Below are positions 33,779 to 42,190 of a stretch of 64,000 nucleotides of DNA, one piece after another. Below the pieces are notes generated by a model. That model ran no database searches. It was not told where the DNA came from and worked only from the letters and a program-made list of their open reading frames with translations. The position numbers were made by a program, and so were the translations under genes. The DNA comes from Adlercreutzia rubneri (lineage in GTDB: Bacteria; Actinomycetota; Coriobacteriia; Coriobacteriales; Eggerthellaceae), in contig NZ_WPOO01000001.1 in NCBI RefSeq assembly GCF_009755265.1, forward strand, positions 1-64,000, in the 5' to 3' direction. Each line of letters starts with the position of its first letter. The stretch's first letter is position 1.

Positions 33779-35143
33779 ATGAGCAATACGGTAACCATAG
33801 TAGGCGCAGGACTGGCGGGCAGCGAGGCGGCCCTGAACCTCGCCTCGCGCGGAATCTCCGTGCGCCTTGTCGAAATGCGACCCGCGCGTCCGACCGCCGT
33901 GCACCATACGGGAGACGCGGCCGAGCTCGTCTGCTCCAACTCGCTCAAGAGCACCAAGCCCGACAGCGCGGCGGGGCTTTTGAAGGCGGAGCTCACGACT
34001 CTGGAGTCGCCGCTGATCGCGGCGGCGAAACGCCATGCGGTGGCCGCGGGCGGCGCGTTGGCGGTGGATCGGGTGCTGTTCTCCCGAGACGTGACGCGCC
34101 AGGTGGAGGAGCATCCCCTCATTGCGGTGGAGCGCCGCGAGGCGACGGACATCCCCTCCCTTGCCGCCGGCTCGGACGCGATCGTCTTGGCGAGCGGCCC
34201 GCTCACCTCCGACGCGCTCTCATCGTCGCTTATGGCCCTGACGGGGCGAGACGCCCTGGCCTTCTACGACGCTGCGGCGCCGGTGGTGATGGCGGATTCC
34301 ATCGACTTTGGGAAGGTGTTCCGCCAAAGCCGCTACGAGGACGCCGGTGCCGGCGGAGACTATCTGAACGCCCCGTTCACCCGGGAGGAGTACGACGCCT
34401 TCATCGAGCAGCTTCTCGCGGCCGAGCGCGTCATCGCCAAGGACTTCGAGACCCGCGAGCTGTTCCAAGCCTGCCAGCCCATCGAGGAGATAGCCCGGGC
34501 GGGCCGCGACGCCCCGCGCTTCGGCACCCTGAAGCCGGTGGGGCTCACCGATCCGCGCACGGGGCGCCGCCCTTGGGCGGCTTTGCAGCTGCGCGCCGAG
34601 GACGCCCACGGCGCCAGCTACAACCTCGTCGGGTTCCAGACCAACCTCACCTTCCCCGAGCAGCGCCGCGTGTTTCGCATGATCCCCGGCCTGGAAGAGG
34701 CGGAGTTCGCGCGCTACGGCGTCATGCACCGCAACACCTTCATCGACGCGCCGCGGCTGCTCGACCGTCGTAACCGGCTCGTCACGCCGCAAGCGGACGC
34801 CCTCGGCGTCCCCGTCTACGTGGCGGGTCAGCTTGCCGGCACCGAGGGCTACTGCGAGGCCATCCGCAGCGGGCTGCACGTCGCGCTGGCCGTGACTGCC
34901 GATCTTGCGGGGATCGCGCTGCCGGAGCTGCCGACGGAGACGGTGTTCGGGGCGCTTCTGGCCTACGCCACGGATCCGGCGACGAAGGACTACCAGCCCA
35001 TGCACGTGAACTTCGGGCTCATGGCTCCGCTCTCGCCCCCGGTGCGCAACAAGCGCGCCCGCTACCAGGCCTACGCCGACCGCGCCAACGAGGCGCTTGC
35101 GGGCTATAGGGAGGCCCTGGCCGAGGCGGGGCTGCTGCCGTGA
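33779..35143 (+). CDS. trmFO: tRNA m5U54 methyltransferase, folate-dependent (TrmFO/Gid)
   Basis: 454-residue FAD enzyme making ribothymidine at tRNA position 54 using methylene-tetrahydrofolate. FAD motif VTIVGAGLAGSEAALNLA at the start, the diagnostic VCSNSLKSTKPDSAAGLLKAEL with its conserved cysteine, and HRNTFIDAPRLLD, YVAGQLAGTEGYCEA and MHVNFGLMAPL. The ATG at 33779 opens the FAD motif directly; the 33761 GTG is upstream of the predicted transcript start. Its stop overlaps the xer gene by four bases. A second uridine methyltransferase of the SAM type is at 3604. Confidence 0.95.
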   Translation: MSNTVTIVGAGLAGSEAALNLASRGISVRLVEMRPARPTAVHHTGDAAELVCSNSLKSTKPDSAAGLLKAELTTLESPLIAAAKRHAVAAGGALAVDRVLFSRDVTRQVEEHPLIAVERREATDIPSLAAGSDAIVLASGPLTSDALSSSLMALTGRDALAFYDAAAPVVMADSIDFGKVFRQSRYEDAGAGGDYLNAPFTREEYDAFIEQLLAAERVIAKDFETRELFQACQPIEEIARAGRDAPRFGTLKPVGLTDPRTGRRPWAALQLRAEDAHGASYNLVGFQTNLTFPEQRRVFRMIPGLEEAEFARYGVMHRNTFIDAPRLLDRRNRLVTPQADALGVPVYVAGQLAGTEGYCEAIRSGLHVALAVTADLAGIALPELPTETVFGALLAYATDPATKDYQPMHVNFGLMAPLSPPVRNKRARYQAYADRANEALAGYREALAEAGLLP

Positions 35144-36108
35144 CGGGGCGCAAAGGCGCTGGCGGCGGAAACGCCGCCGACGGGGCGCCGCTGTCCGGCG
35201 AAGAGGCGGTGGCGCGGTTCTGCGATCACCTCGCCTCCGAGATGGGCGCCTCGGCCCATACGGTGCGCGCCTATCGCGAGGACATGGAGGCCTACCTGCG
35301 CTGGGCGCAGCGGGCGGGTGTCGACCCGCTCGCTCCCACCTACCGCCAGCTGAGGCGCTACCTCGCCGAGCTCGACCAGGCGCGCTACGCCCGCACCACC
35401 ATCAAGCGGCACCTGTCGTCTCTGCGCACGTTCTTCCGCTGGGCGTGCGTGATCGGCCTCGCCCCGGCCGATCCCGCCAGCGTGCTGTCGGCCCCCAAGG
35501 TCGACCGGCGGCTCCCGAAGGTCGTGTCCGACGGCGACGTGGAGCGCCTGCTGGCCGTCTACGGCCCGACCGACGCCGACGGCGCGCCCCGCGAGCAGAC
35601 GGCGGCGCAGATGCGCGATGCGGCGCTCCTGGAATTCCTGTTCTCCTGCGGCGCCCGCGTCTCCGAGGCCTCCGGGCTTCTCCTTTCCTGGGTGAACTTC
35701 CCCGAGTGCGAGGTGAAGGTGTTCGGCAAGCGCGCCAAGGAGCGCATCGTGCCCTTGAGCCGCCGGGGCGCCGAGGCCATGGCCCGCTATCTCGAGAAGG
35801 CGCGGCCGGAGCTGCTCGGCGACAGGCAGAGCGACTACTTCTTCGTCAGCAACCGGGGAAACCAGATGAAGCCCGACGGCATCCGCAAGATGTTCAAGCG
35901 CGCTCTGGCCACAGCGGGGCTGGACGAGTCGCTCTCGCCCCATGCCCTGCGCCACTCCTTCGCCACCGACCTTCTGGAGGGTGGCGCCGATCTGCGCAGC
36001 GTCCAGGATATGCTGGGGCATGCGAGCCTCACCACCACGCAGATCTACACCCATGTGACCCCGGAGCGCCTGAAGGAGATCCACGGCCTCGCCCATCCCC
36101 GGGCTTAG
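35140..36108 (+). CDS. Tyrosine recombinase XerC/XerD
   Basis: 322 residues. N-terminal core-binding domain (about 25-120) and catalytic domain with the pentad: Arg in GARVSEASGL, Lys in VFGKRAKER, HxxR in HALRHSFATD, His in LGHASLTTTQIY and the nucleophile Tyr in IYTHV. It resolves chromosome dimers at dif with a partner recombinase elsewhere. GTG start overlapping the trmFO stop, so translation is coupled. XerC versus XerD cannot be decided; position after trmFO favours the CodV/XerC type. Confidence 0.92.
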   Translation: MTGRKGAGGGNAADGAPLSGEEAVARFCDHLASEMGASAHTVRAYREDMEAYLRWAQRAGVDPLAPTYRQLRRYLAELDQARYARTTIKRHLSSLRTFFRWACVIGLAPADPASVLSAPKVDRRLPKVVSDGDVERLLAVYGPTDADGAPREQTAAQMRDAALLEFLFSCGARVSEASGLLLSWVNFPECEVKVFGKRAKERIVPLSRRGAEAMARYLEKARPELLGDRQSDYFFVSNRGNQMKPDGIRKMFKRALATAGLDESLSPHALRHSFATDLLEGGADLRSVQDMLGHASLTTTQIYTHVTPERLKEIHGLAHPRA

Positions 36109-36117
36109 GTTGCCCAA

Positions 36118-36195
36118 CCGTAGGGGGCGACCTTGGTCGCCCCTGTTTTGTCGTGCAAGTTTGCTCCCGTCGGGAGGGCCGACCGAGGTCGGCCC
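36118..36195. repeat. REP-like palindrome pair, copies 1 and 2
   Basis: Copy 1 (36124-36143) is GGGGCGACCTTGGTCGCCCC. Copy 2 (36176-36195) is GGGCCGACCGAGGTCGGCCC and reads in the opposite orientation by its flanks. The change of G-C to C-G on both stem sides is compensatory. Related copies lie near 41.2 and 56.7-56.8 kb. Confidence 0.75.
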
Positions 36196-36379
36196 CTGCG
36201 GAACGATACGGGCGTAATTTACAAATGGCGAACAGAGGCGTTGCGCGGGGTCATCGGGGCGGTTGCGCCATCGTGACCAGTGGCTTTTCCGGGTCTTCCC
36301 CTCCTGTATTTTGTGCAAGAATCACCGTGACGATCCAGATGGACCGTCGATCGGACGGATTGCGCGGAAGGGAGGAGCC

Positions 36380-36478
36380 ATGAGTCGCAAGAAGGCGAAG
36401 ATGCTGTTTTGGGCGGCGCTCGTCGTGCTCGCCTACATTCCCTACCTCATGCAGTCCGCCAGCCACGCTGTCATGTAG
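36380..36478 (+). CDS. 32-residue predicted membrane miniprotein
   Basis: A short gene with a strong ribosome site, GGGAGGAG five bases from the ATG. It encodes a basic start (MSRKKAK) and one hydrophobic helix (MLFWAALVVLAYIPYLMQ). The stop is followed 32 bases on by a Rho-independent terminator, so it looks like a complete stand-alone unit. No family recognised. The larger open frame from 36263 lacks a ribosome site and is not preferred. Confidence 0.6.
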   Translation: MSRKKAKMLFWAALVVLAYIPYLMQSASHAVM

Positions 36479-36510
36479 GTTCCGGATACGCCACAGCGGA
36501 AACCCACTCA

Positions 36511-36539
36511 GGAGCCCTCGGGGGAGAGGGCTCCTTTTG
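36511..36539 (+). terminator. Terminator of the 32-residue ORF
   Basis: GGAGCCCTC/GAGGGCTCC hairpin with a six-base loop and four T. Confidence 0.8.
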
Positions 36540-36556
36540 CGCTCGCTGTCGGTTGC

Positions 36557-36566
36557 GGGGGGGGGG
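36557..36566. repeat. Homopolymer of ten G
   Basis: An uninterrupted G10 tract in the 36479-36791 gap. That gap holds no gene; besides this tract there is a terminator, an inverted repeat and a candidate promoter for the MFS gene. Confidence 0.8.
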
Positions 36567-36665
36567 CATGACCAGCTGCTCGCGGCGGCCGCCGTCGGCG
36601 GCTTTAAGGCGGCGGCGGGCGGCACGGGACTCCGAACCCTCGCGCGGCTTGCGGGGCCGTTTCAT

Positions 36666-36722
36666 CGCTGAGTGGAAAACTCAGCGCAATCCCTTGAATT
36701 CCCCTGAAGCGAGGTTCATACT
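36666..36722 (+). promoter_or_regulatory. Candidate promoter and operator of the MFS gene
   Basis: TTGAAT (36694-36699) and CATACT (36717-36722) with a 17-base spacer. Just upstream (36666-36686) CGCTGAGT and ACTCAGCG form a perfect 8-bp inverted repeat around GGAAA, a plausible operator. Confidence 0.45.
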
Positions 36723-36791
36723 TCACCCACCCTTTCGGGATATCCGTTCCCAAGAGGCAGGCTGGCACATCTCGTTCATACGGAGGAAAGG

Positions 36792-38192
36792 ATGCACAAA
36801 GAGGAGCTCACCGACGGGCAGTCCCTGCGCGGGTTCGCGCTCGCCACCATCGCGTTTCTGGCCATTTTCGCCGCCACGGCGATCCCGATTCCCCTCTATG
36901 CCGACTACCAGGCCACCATCGGGCTCACTACGGCGGATATCTCCAATACGATGTTCACCTACCTCACCGGCGTGGCCTTGACGCTCTTGCTCGCCGGACG
37001 CATCTCCGACGCCTTCGGGCGTACTCCCGTGACCAGCCTCACCCTCATGCTCGCCATCGTCGGCTGCATCATGTTCATGATGGCCGACAGCGGCGCGGCC
37101 GTGCTCGCCGCCCGCTTCGTCCAGGGCCTCTCGGCCGGCTTCGGCATGAGCGCCGTGTCCGCTCTCGTCATCGACTGCGTGGGGGAGAAGCACCTCGGCT
37201 GGGGATCCACCGTTGCCAGCTGCGGCGCCATGGTCGGCATCATGATCGGCTCGGTGGCCGTGGGCGTCCTCTACGACATCGTGCCGAGCATCGCCGTGCT
37301 CTACGGTATCATGATCGTCATCCTGGCCGTGTGCCTGTTCCTCATGCCCGTGGTGCACGAGCCCCTCGACCAGACGCTCTCGCTGCGCGCCGTGCTGAGG
37401 GTGCGCGTCTATATCCCCACCGACAACCGGCGCCTGTTCGCCGTGGTGGCCGTGTGCTACCTGGCTACCTGGCTCGTCTCCTGCTTCTACCAGTCGTTCT
37501 CGGCGCCCATCGCCCAGCAGTGCTTCGGCGAGACCTCGCCCCTGGCCGGGTCGGTCATTCTGGCCCTGATCATGGCGCCGTCGCTTCTCGGCGGCCCGCT
37601 CGTGCAGCGCTTCGAGCCCAAGCGTACCCTCGTCGTCTCCATGACGGCCGTGACTCTCACCACGGCGCTCATGGCGCTGTTCATCCTCATGGGCGCCGAG
37701 CTTCTGTTCATGGCCGACTGCGCCCTGTTCAGCTTCGCCATGGGCGTGGCGGTGTCCGTGTCGCTGCGCCTTCTGCTTCTGCGCGTGAGCGTGCTGCGCG
37801 TCTCGGCCATCCTCGCCTCGGTGAACCTCGTGGCCTACGCCGGCTCGGCGGTCACCGGCGTGGTCTGCGGCATCCTTTTGGAAGCGACCTCCTTCGTCTT
37901 CGTGTTCGCCGCCATGGCCGCCGTGCTCGTCGCTGCCAGCCTGTTCGTGGCGGTCTGCCTGCGGGCGCCCAGCGAGAAGAAGAAGGACGCCCGCCTCACG
38001 CTGTCCCGCTTCCGGAAGATGAAGGGCATGGGGGAGTCGTCGGCTCCCGAGCCCGCGACGGGGGAGGCCGTTCCCGAGGATGCCTCCGTCGCTGCCCCGC
38101 GCTCATATAACCTGAGCGCTCATCTATGCAAAATCCGTGAACACGAACAAAAGTTCCCTAAATTGCTAGCCAGCGGCCGCGCGAATCGTTAG
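36792..38192 (+). CDS. Major facilitator superfamily transporter
   Basis: 466 residues with about twelve membrane helices. The loop between helices 2 and 3 has the MFS motif GRISDAFGRTP; helix 4 region is ARFVQGLSAGFGMSAVSALV. It resembles drug or small-molecule proton antiporters of the DHA1 type, but the substrate is unknown. The last 70 residues are a cytoplasmic, partly basic tail that also carries the SOS box and promoter of uvrA in its DNA. AGGAAAGG precedes the ATG. Confidence 0.88.
   Translation: MHKEELTDGQSLRGFALATIAFLAIFAATAIPIPLYADYQATIGLTTADISNTMFTYLTGVALTLLLAGRISDAFGRTPVTSLTLMLAIVGCIMFMMADSGAAVLAARFVQGLSAGFGMSAVSALVIDCVGEKHLGWGSTVASCGAMVGIMIGSVAVGVLYDIVPSIAVLYGIMIVILAVCLFLMPVVHEPLDQTLSLRAVLRVRVYIPTDNRRLFAVVAVCYLATWLVSCFYQSFSAPIAQQCFGETSPLAGSVILALIMAPSLLGGPLVQRFEPKRTLVVSMTAVTLTTALMALFILMGAELLFMADCALFSFAMGVAVSVSLRLLLLRVSVLRVSAILASVNLVAYAGSAVTGVVCGILLEATSFVFVFAAMAAVLVAASLFVAVCLRAPSEKKKDARLTLSRFRKMKGMGESSAPEPATGEAVPEDASVAAPRSYNLSAHLCKIREHEQKFPKLLASGRANR
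38144..38157 (+). promoter_or_regulatory. LexA (SOS) box upstream of uvrA
   Basis: CGAACAAAAGTTCC, a close match to the Gram-positive SOS box CGAAC-N4-GTTCG. It lies inside the 3' end of the MFS gene, 120 bases ahead of uvrA and 33 bases before its minus-10. Confidence 0.7.
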
Positions 38193-38195
38193 AAT
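38190..38195 (+). promoter_or_regulatory. Candidate minus-10 of uvrA
   Basis: TAGAAT overlapping the MFS stop codon, 82 bases before the uvrA ATG and downstream of the SOS box. Confidence 0.5.
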
Positions 38196-38276
38196 ACGCA
38201 GACGAAACAAGAGAATTCGGCAACGGGCGGCCCGCGCGGCGCCCGTTGCTTCACGTCTGCGAAGGAAATCCAGCCC

Positions 38277-41192
38277 ATGGCCAACGAGATCGTCATCAAA
38301 GGCGCCCGCGAGCACAACTTGAAGGACGTCGACCTGATTATTCCCCGCGACGAGCTGGTCGTCATCACGGGCCTTTCCGGCTCCGGCAAGTCCAGCCTCG
38401 CCTTCGATACCATGTACGCCGAGGGGCAGCGCCGCTATGTGGAGAGCCTCTCCAGCTATGCCCGCATGTTCCTGGGCCAGATGTCCAAGCCCGATGTGGA
38501 CTCCATCGACGGCCTGTCGCCGGCGGTGTCCATCGATCAGAAGACCACGTCGAAGAATCCCCGCTCCACCGTGGGCACCACCACCGAGATCTACGACTAC
38601 CTGCGCCTTCTGTTCGCGCGGGTGGGCGTGCCTCACTGCCCGGAGTGCGGCCGCGAAATCAAGAAGCAGACCACCGACCAGGTGACCGACGACATCCTGC
38701 GCCTCGGCGACGACGCCCAGGGCGAGTCGACGAAGGCCATCCTCATGGCCCCGGTGGTGGCCGGCCGCAAGGGCGAGTTCACGAAGCTCTTCGCCGATCT
38801 GCAGAAGGAGGGCTTCTCCCGCGTGCGCATCGACGGCGAGATCGTGAAGCTAACCGGTGAGCCCGTTACCCTGAACAAGAAGATCAAGCACTTCATCGAC
38901 GTGGTGGTCGACCGCGTCACGCTGAAGGAATCCGCCCAAAGCCGCATCGCCGAGGCCGTGGAGCTGGCATGCAAGCTGGCGGGCGGCCGCGTTCTTGTGC
39001 AGGTGCTCGGGCCCGACGGCAACCCGCTCGGTGCGGCCGGGGGCACCTCCTCCGGCGCCACGGGCGGCCTCGGGGAGGGGGAGCATTTGTTCTCGCTGGC
39101 CCTCGCGTGCCCCGAGCACGGCCACTCCATGGACGAGCTGCAGCCCCGCGACTTCTCCTTCAACGCCCCCTACGGCGCCTGCCCCGACTGCCTCGGCATC
39201 GGGAGCCGCGACGAGGTGGACCCCTCGCTCGTGGTACCGGATCCGTCCCTCACGCTGAACGAGGGCGTCATCGCGCCGTTCAAGAGCGGCAACTACTACC
39301 CCCAGGTGCTGCGCGCCGTGGCCCAGCATGTGGGCACCGACGCCGACACCCCGTGGGAGGACATGCCGAAGAAGGCCCAGAAGGCGCTCTTACACGGCCT
39401 CGGCAACGAGAAGGTACGCGTGGACTACCGCACCGTGGACGGCCGCGACACCTACTGGTACATCGAGTGGGAGGGCGTGCTCGCCGCGGTGAAGCGCCGC
39501 TATACCGAGGCCCAGTCCGACGCCCAGCGCGAGAAGCTGTCGGCCTATTTCGCCACGGTGCCCTGCGAGACCTGCGGCGGCAAGCGCCTGAAGCCGGAGG
39601 TCCTCGCGGTCACGGTGAACGACAAGTCCATCCACGACGTCACGGAGATGTCGGCGGCCGAGTCGCTGGCGTTCTTCGAGGGGCTGCACTTCACGGGCCA
39701 GGCGGCGGTTATCGCCCTGCCCATCGTGAAGGAGATCCGCGAGCGGCTGCGCTTCCTCGTGGACGTGGGCCTGGACTACCTCACGCTGGAGCGGGCCACG
39801 GCCACGCTCTCCGGCGGCGAGGCCCAGCGCATCCGGCTCGCCACCCAGATCGGCGCCGGGCTCATGGGCGTGCTCTACATTCTGGACGAGCCCTCCATCG
39901 GGCTTCACCAGCGCGACAACGAGCGGCTCATCGCCACGCTGGAGCGCCTGCGCGACCTGGGCAACACCGTGGTGGTCGTGGAGCACGACGAGGACACCAT
40001 CCGGGCGGCCGACTTCGTGGTGGACATGGGCCCGGGCGCCGGCGAGCACGGAGGCCACGTCATCGCGGCGGGGACGCCGGCCGAGGTCATGGCCACCGAG
40101 GGCTCCGTCACGGCCGACTACCTGTCGGGGCGCCGCCGCATCGCGGTGCCGGAGACGCGTCGCAAGCCCGGGCGCGGCACGTTGAAGATGACCGGCGCCA
40201 AGGAGAACAACCTGAACAACGTCACACTGGAGGTGCCCATCGGCACGCTCACCGTGGTCACGGGCGTCTCCGGGTCCGGAAAAAGCTCCCTTATCACCGA
40301 CACGCTGGCACCGGCGCTCGCCAACCGGTTGAACCACGCTCATCGCCGCACCGGACCCTACCGCAAGATCACGGGCCTGGAGAAGCTCGACAAGGTCATC
40401 AACATCGACCAGAGCCCCATCGGGCGCACCCCGCGCTCGAACCCGGCCACCTACATCGGGCTGTGGGACGATATCCGCGCGCTGTTCGCCAGCACGGCCG
40501 AGGCCAAGGCCCGCGGCTACGCGCCGGGGCGCTTCTCCTTCAACGTGAGCGGCGGCCGCTGCGAGGCCTGCAAGGGCGACGGCCAGATCAAGATCGAGAT
40601 GCACTTTCTGCCCGACGTGTACGTGCCCTGCGAGGTCTGCAACGGTGAGCGCTACAACCGCGAGACGCTGCAGGTGACCTACCGCGGCAAGAACATCTCC
40701 GAGGTGCTCGACATGACCGTGGAGGACGCTCTGCACTTCTTCGAGAACATCCCGGGCATCCGCCGCAAGCTGCAGACGCTCTTCGACGTGGGCCTCGGCT
40801 ACATCCGCCTGGGCCAGCCGGCGACCACGCTTTCCGGCGGCGAGGCCCAGCGCGTGAAGCTCGCCAGCGAGCTGCAGAAGCGCCAGTCCGGCAAGACCTT
40901 CTACATCCTGGACGAGCCCACCACGGGCCTGCACTTCGAGGACGTGCGCCAGCTGCTCGAGGTGCTGCAGCGCCTCGTGGACGCCGGCAACACGGTGCTC
41001 GTCATCGAGCACAACCTGGATGTCATCAAATGCGCCGACCACATCGTGGACTTGGGCCCCGAGGGCGGCGACCGCGGCGGCACCATCGTCGCCCAGGGCA
41101 CGCCTGAGGAGGTGGCCGAGGTGGAGGGCTCTTACACCGGCCACTTCGTCAAGCGCATGCTGGAGGCCGACCGCCAACTGGCCTCCCGTTAA
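38277..41192 (+). CDS. uvrA: Excinuclease ABC subunit A
   Basis: 971 residues; damage-recognition ATPase of nucleotide excision repair. Two ABC ATPase halves with Walker A loops at about 32-40 (GLSGSGKSS) and about 663 (GVSGSGKSS), signature motifs TLSGGEAQRIRLA and TLSGGEAQRVKLA, and zinc motifs CPECGREI region, CETCGGKRL and CEACKGDGQIKIEMHFLPDVYVPCEVC. Full family length. uvrB and uvrC are not here. The SOS box upstream indicates LexA control. Confidence 0.97.
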   Translation: MANEIVIKGAREHNLKDVDLIIPRDELVVITGLSGSGKSSLAFDTMYAEGQRRYVESLSSYARMFLGQMSKPDVDSIDGLSPAVSIDQKTTSKNPRSTVGTTTEIYDYLRLLFARVGVPHCPECGREIKKQTTDQVTDDILRLGDDAQGESTKAILMAPVVAGRKGEFTKLFADLQKEGFSRVRIDGEIVKLTGEPVTLNKKIKHFIDVVVDRVTLKESAQSRIAEAVELACKLAGGRVLVQVLGPDGNPLGAAGGTSSGATGGLGEGEHLFSLALACPEHGHSMDELQPRDFSFNAPYGACPDCLGIGSRDEVDPSLVVPDPSLTLNEGVIAPFKSGNYYPQVLRAVAQHVGTDADTPWEDMPKKAQKALLHGLGNEKVRVDYRTVDGRDTYWYIEWEGVLAAVKRRYTEAQSDAQREKLSAYFATVPCETCGGKRLKPEVLAVTVNDKSIHDVTEMSAAESLAFFEGLHFTGQAAVIALPIVKEIRERLRFLVDVGLDYLTLERATATLSGGEAQRIRLATQIGAGLMGVLYILDEPSIGLHQRDNERLIATLERLRDLGNTVVVVEHDEDTIRAADFVVDMGPGAGEHGGHVIAAGTPAEVMATEGSVTADYLSGRRRIAVPETRRKPGRGTLKMTGAKENNLNNVTLEVPIGTLTVVTGVSGSGKSSLITDTLAPALANRLNHAHRRTGPYRKITGLEKLDKVINIDQSPIGRTPRSNPATYIGLWDDIRALFASTAEAKARGYAPGRFSFNVSGGRCEACKGDGQIKIEMHFLPDVYVPCEVCNGERYNRETLQVTYRGKNISEVLDMTVEDALHFFENIPGIRRKLQTLFDVGLGYIRLGQPATTLSGGEAQRVKLASELQKRQSGKTFYILDEPTTGLHFEDVRQLLEVLQRLVDAGNTVLVIEHNLDVIKCADHIVDLGPEGGDRGGTIVAQGTPEEVAEVEGSYTGHFVKRMLEADRQLASR

Positions 41193-41212
41193 GCGTCCGG
41201 CCCTATCCCGGA

Positions 41213-41234
41213 GGGGCAGACCAAGGTCGCCCCC
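41213..41234. repeat. REP-like palindrome, copy 3
   Basis: GGGGCAGACC and GGTCGCCCC around AA, with one extra base in the left arm. Reverse orientation relative to copy 1, sharing the flanking CTACGGA. Confidence 0.65.
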
Positions 41235-41291
41235 TACGGAGAGGGAATATGGAACCTCGTGCCCCGTCGCGCCCATGCGGCGGCGCTTCGG

Positions 41292-41297
41292 TATAAT
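41292..41297 (+). promoter_or_regulatory. Perfect minus-10 eight bases from an ATG, probably leaderless
   Basis: TATAAT ends seven bases ahead of the ATG at 41305, so transcription should begin at or beside the start codon. No ribosome site is present. Confidence 0.55.
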
Positions 41298-41304
41298 TTC
41301 CTCC

Positions 41305-42036
41305 ATGAAGAAGCGTACCCGCGAAAAAGTCGCCCTGCTCGTGTTCGCGCTGCTCGTCGTGCTCGGCGGCAGCGTGCTTCTGCGCTACTTCGAGACGGGC
41401 CGCTCCTTCAATATGGCCGCCACGGCCGTGGACGACGCCTTCGGGCAGATGTCCGGATATACGGCCATCGTCTTCGACGGCACCTACGACGTCCTGGACG
41501 CGCTGCGCCCCACGAAGCTCCCCTCGGTGGATGGGGGCGCCGAGGAGCGTCCCGAGACACTGGGCGAGATGGTGGCCGCCGAGCTGGCGCGGTTGCCGCT
41601 GTCCATGCGCGAGCGGCCCGTGTACGCCTCGGACGTGCGCTCGTTCTACGAGGAGAAGGGCGCCGGCGTCCTCACGCTGAACGTGGACGACCTCGCCCGC
41701 TACGAGAAGCCGCGCATCCTCATGGCCGGCGACCGCAAGATCGGCGTCGTGGCCGTGGACTACTACGCCTCGGCTCGTCAGCTGAAAAAGCTGCACGACG
41801 AGCTCGCGTCCGCCGGCGCCGAGTCCTTCGTCTGCCTCGTGCCGCGCCTGAGCTGCCTGGCGGACACCGACGACTTCAACGTGGTCATCGTCACCGACGA
41901 CGACCAGGCCGAGCCCGGCCGCGGCGAGGGCGAGGGAAGCGCGCACATCGTCTACGCGCCGGAGCGCGGGCAGGTGGGCGTCGTGCTGCTCACGTCCCTG
42001 AACGTCCCCTCCTCGAAGGTGTACGCCTCGCTCTAG
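41305..42036 (+). CDS. Membrane-anchored protein of unknown function
   Basis: 243 residues. A basic start and one helix (VALLVFALLVVLGGSVLL) suggest a signal anchor with the rest outside the cell. The body is alpha/beta in character (YTAIVFDGTYDVLDAL, GVLTLNVDDLARYEKPRILMAGDRKIGVVAVDYYASARQL, FNVVIVTDDDQ), vaguely like CapA-type proteins, but no catalytic motif is readable. The ATG at 41305 is preferred to upstream frame because a perfect TATAAT sits just before it. Monocistronic. I do not recognise the family. Confidence 0.65.
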   Translation: MKKRTREKVALLVFALLVVLGGSVLLRYFETGRSFNMAATAVDDAFGQMSGYTAIVFDGTYDVLDALRPTKLPSVDGGAEERPETLGEMVAAELARLPLSMRERPVYASDVRSFYEEKGAGVLTLNVDDLARYEKPRILMAGDRKIGVVAVDYYASARQLKKLHDELASAGAESFVCLVPRLSCLADTDDFNVVIVTDDDQAEPGRGEGEGSAHIVYAPERGQVGVVLLTSLNVPSSKVYASL

Positions 42037-42119
42037 CCCGTTTGCCGGCCGCCGGTGCGCAAATTCGCGGGCTTTGTTTCGGCTCAGTTAATTAGTCATC
42101 GTTTGGAAATTCTCCGTCC

Positions 42120-42125
42120 TATAAT
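42120..42125 (+). promoter_or_regulatory. Minus-10 of gdhA
   Basis: Perfect TATAAT 65 bases ahead of the TTG start; no good minus-35 seen. Confidence 0.5.
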
Positions 42126-42190
42126 GCAGCGCGAAGGCGGAGGTGCACCGTGGCACCGCCGCGAGCCCTTTCCGCATAAAGGAGGTTCCT

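Noticed and set aside
30682..34206. 1174-residue open frame on the minus strand
   Set aside because: Lies wholly antisense to yraN, comM, dprA and trmFO. It is His/Arg/Gly-rich, as expected for a shadow frame in GC-rich DNA, and has no ribosome site or domain.
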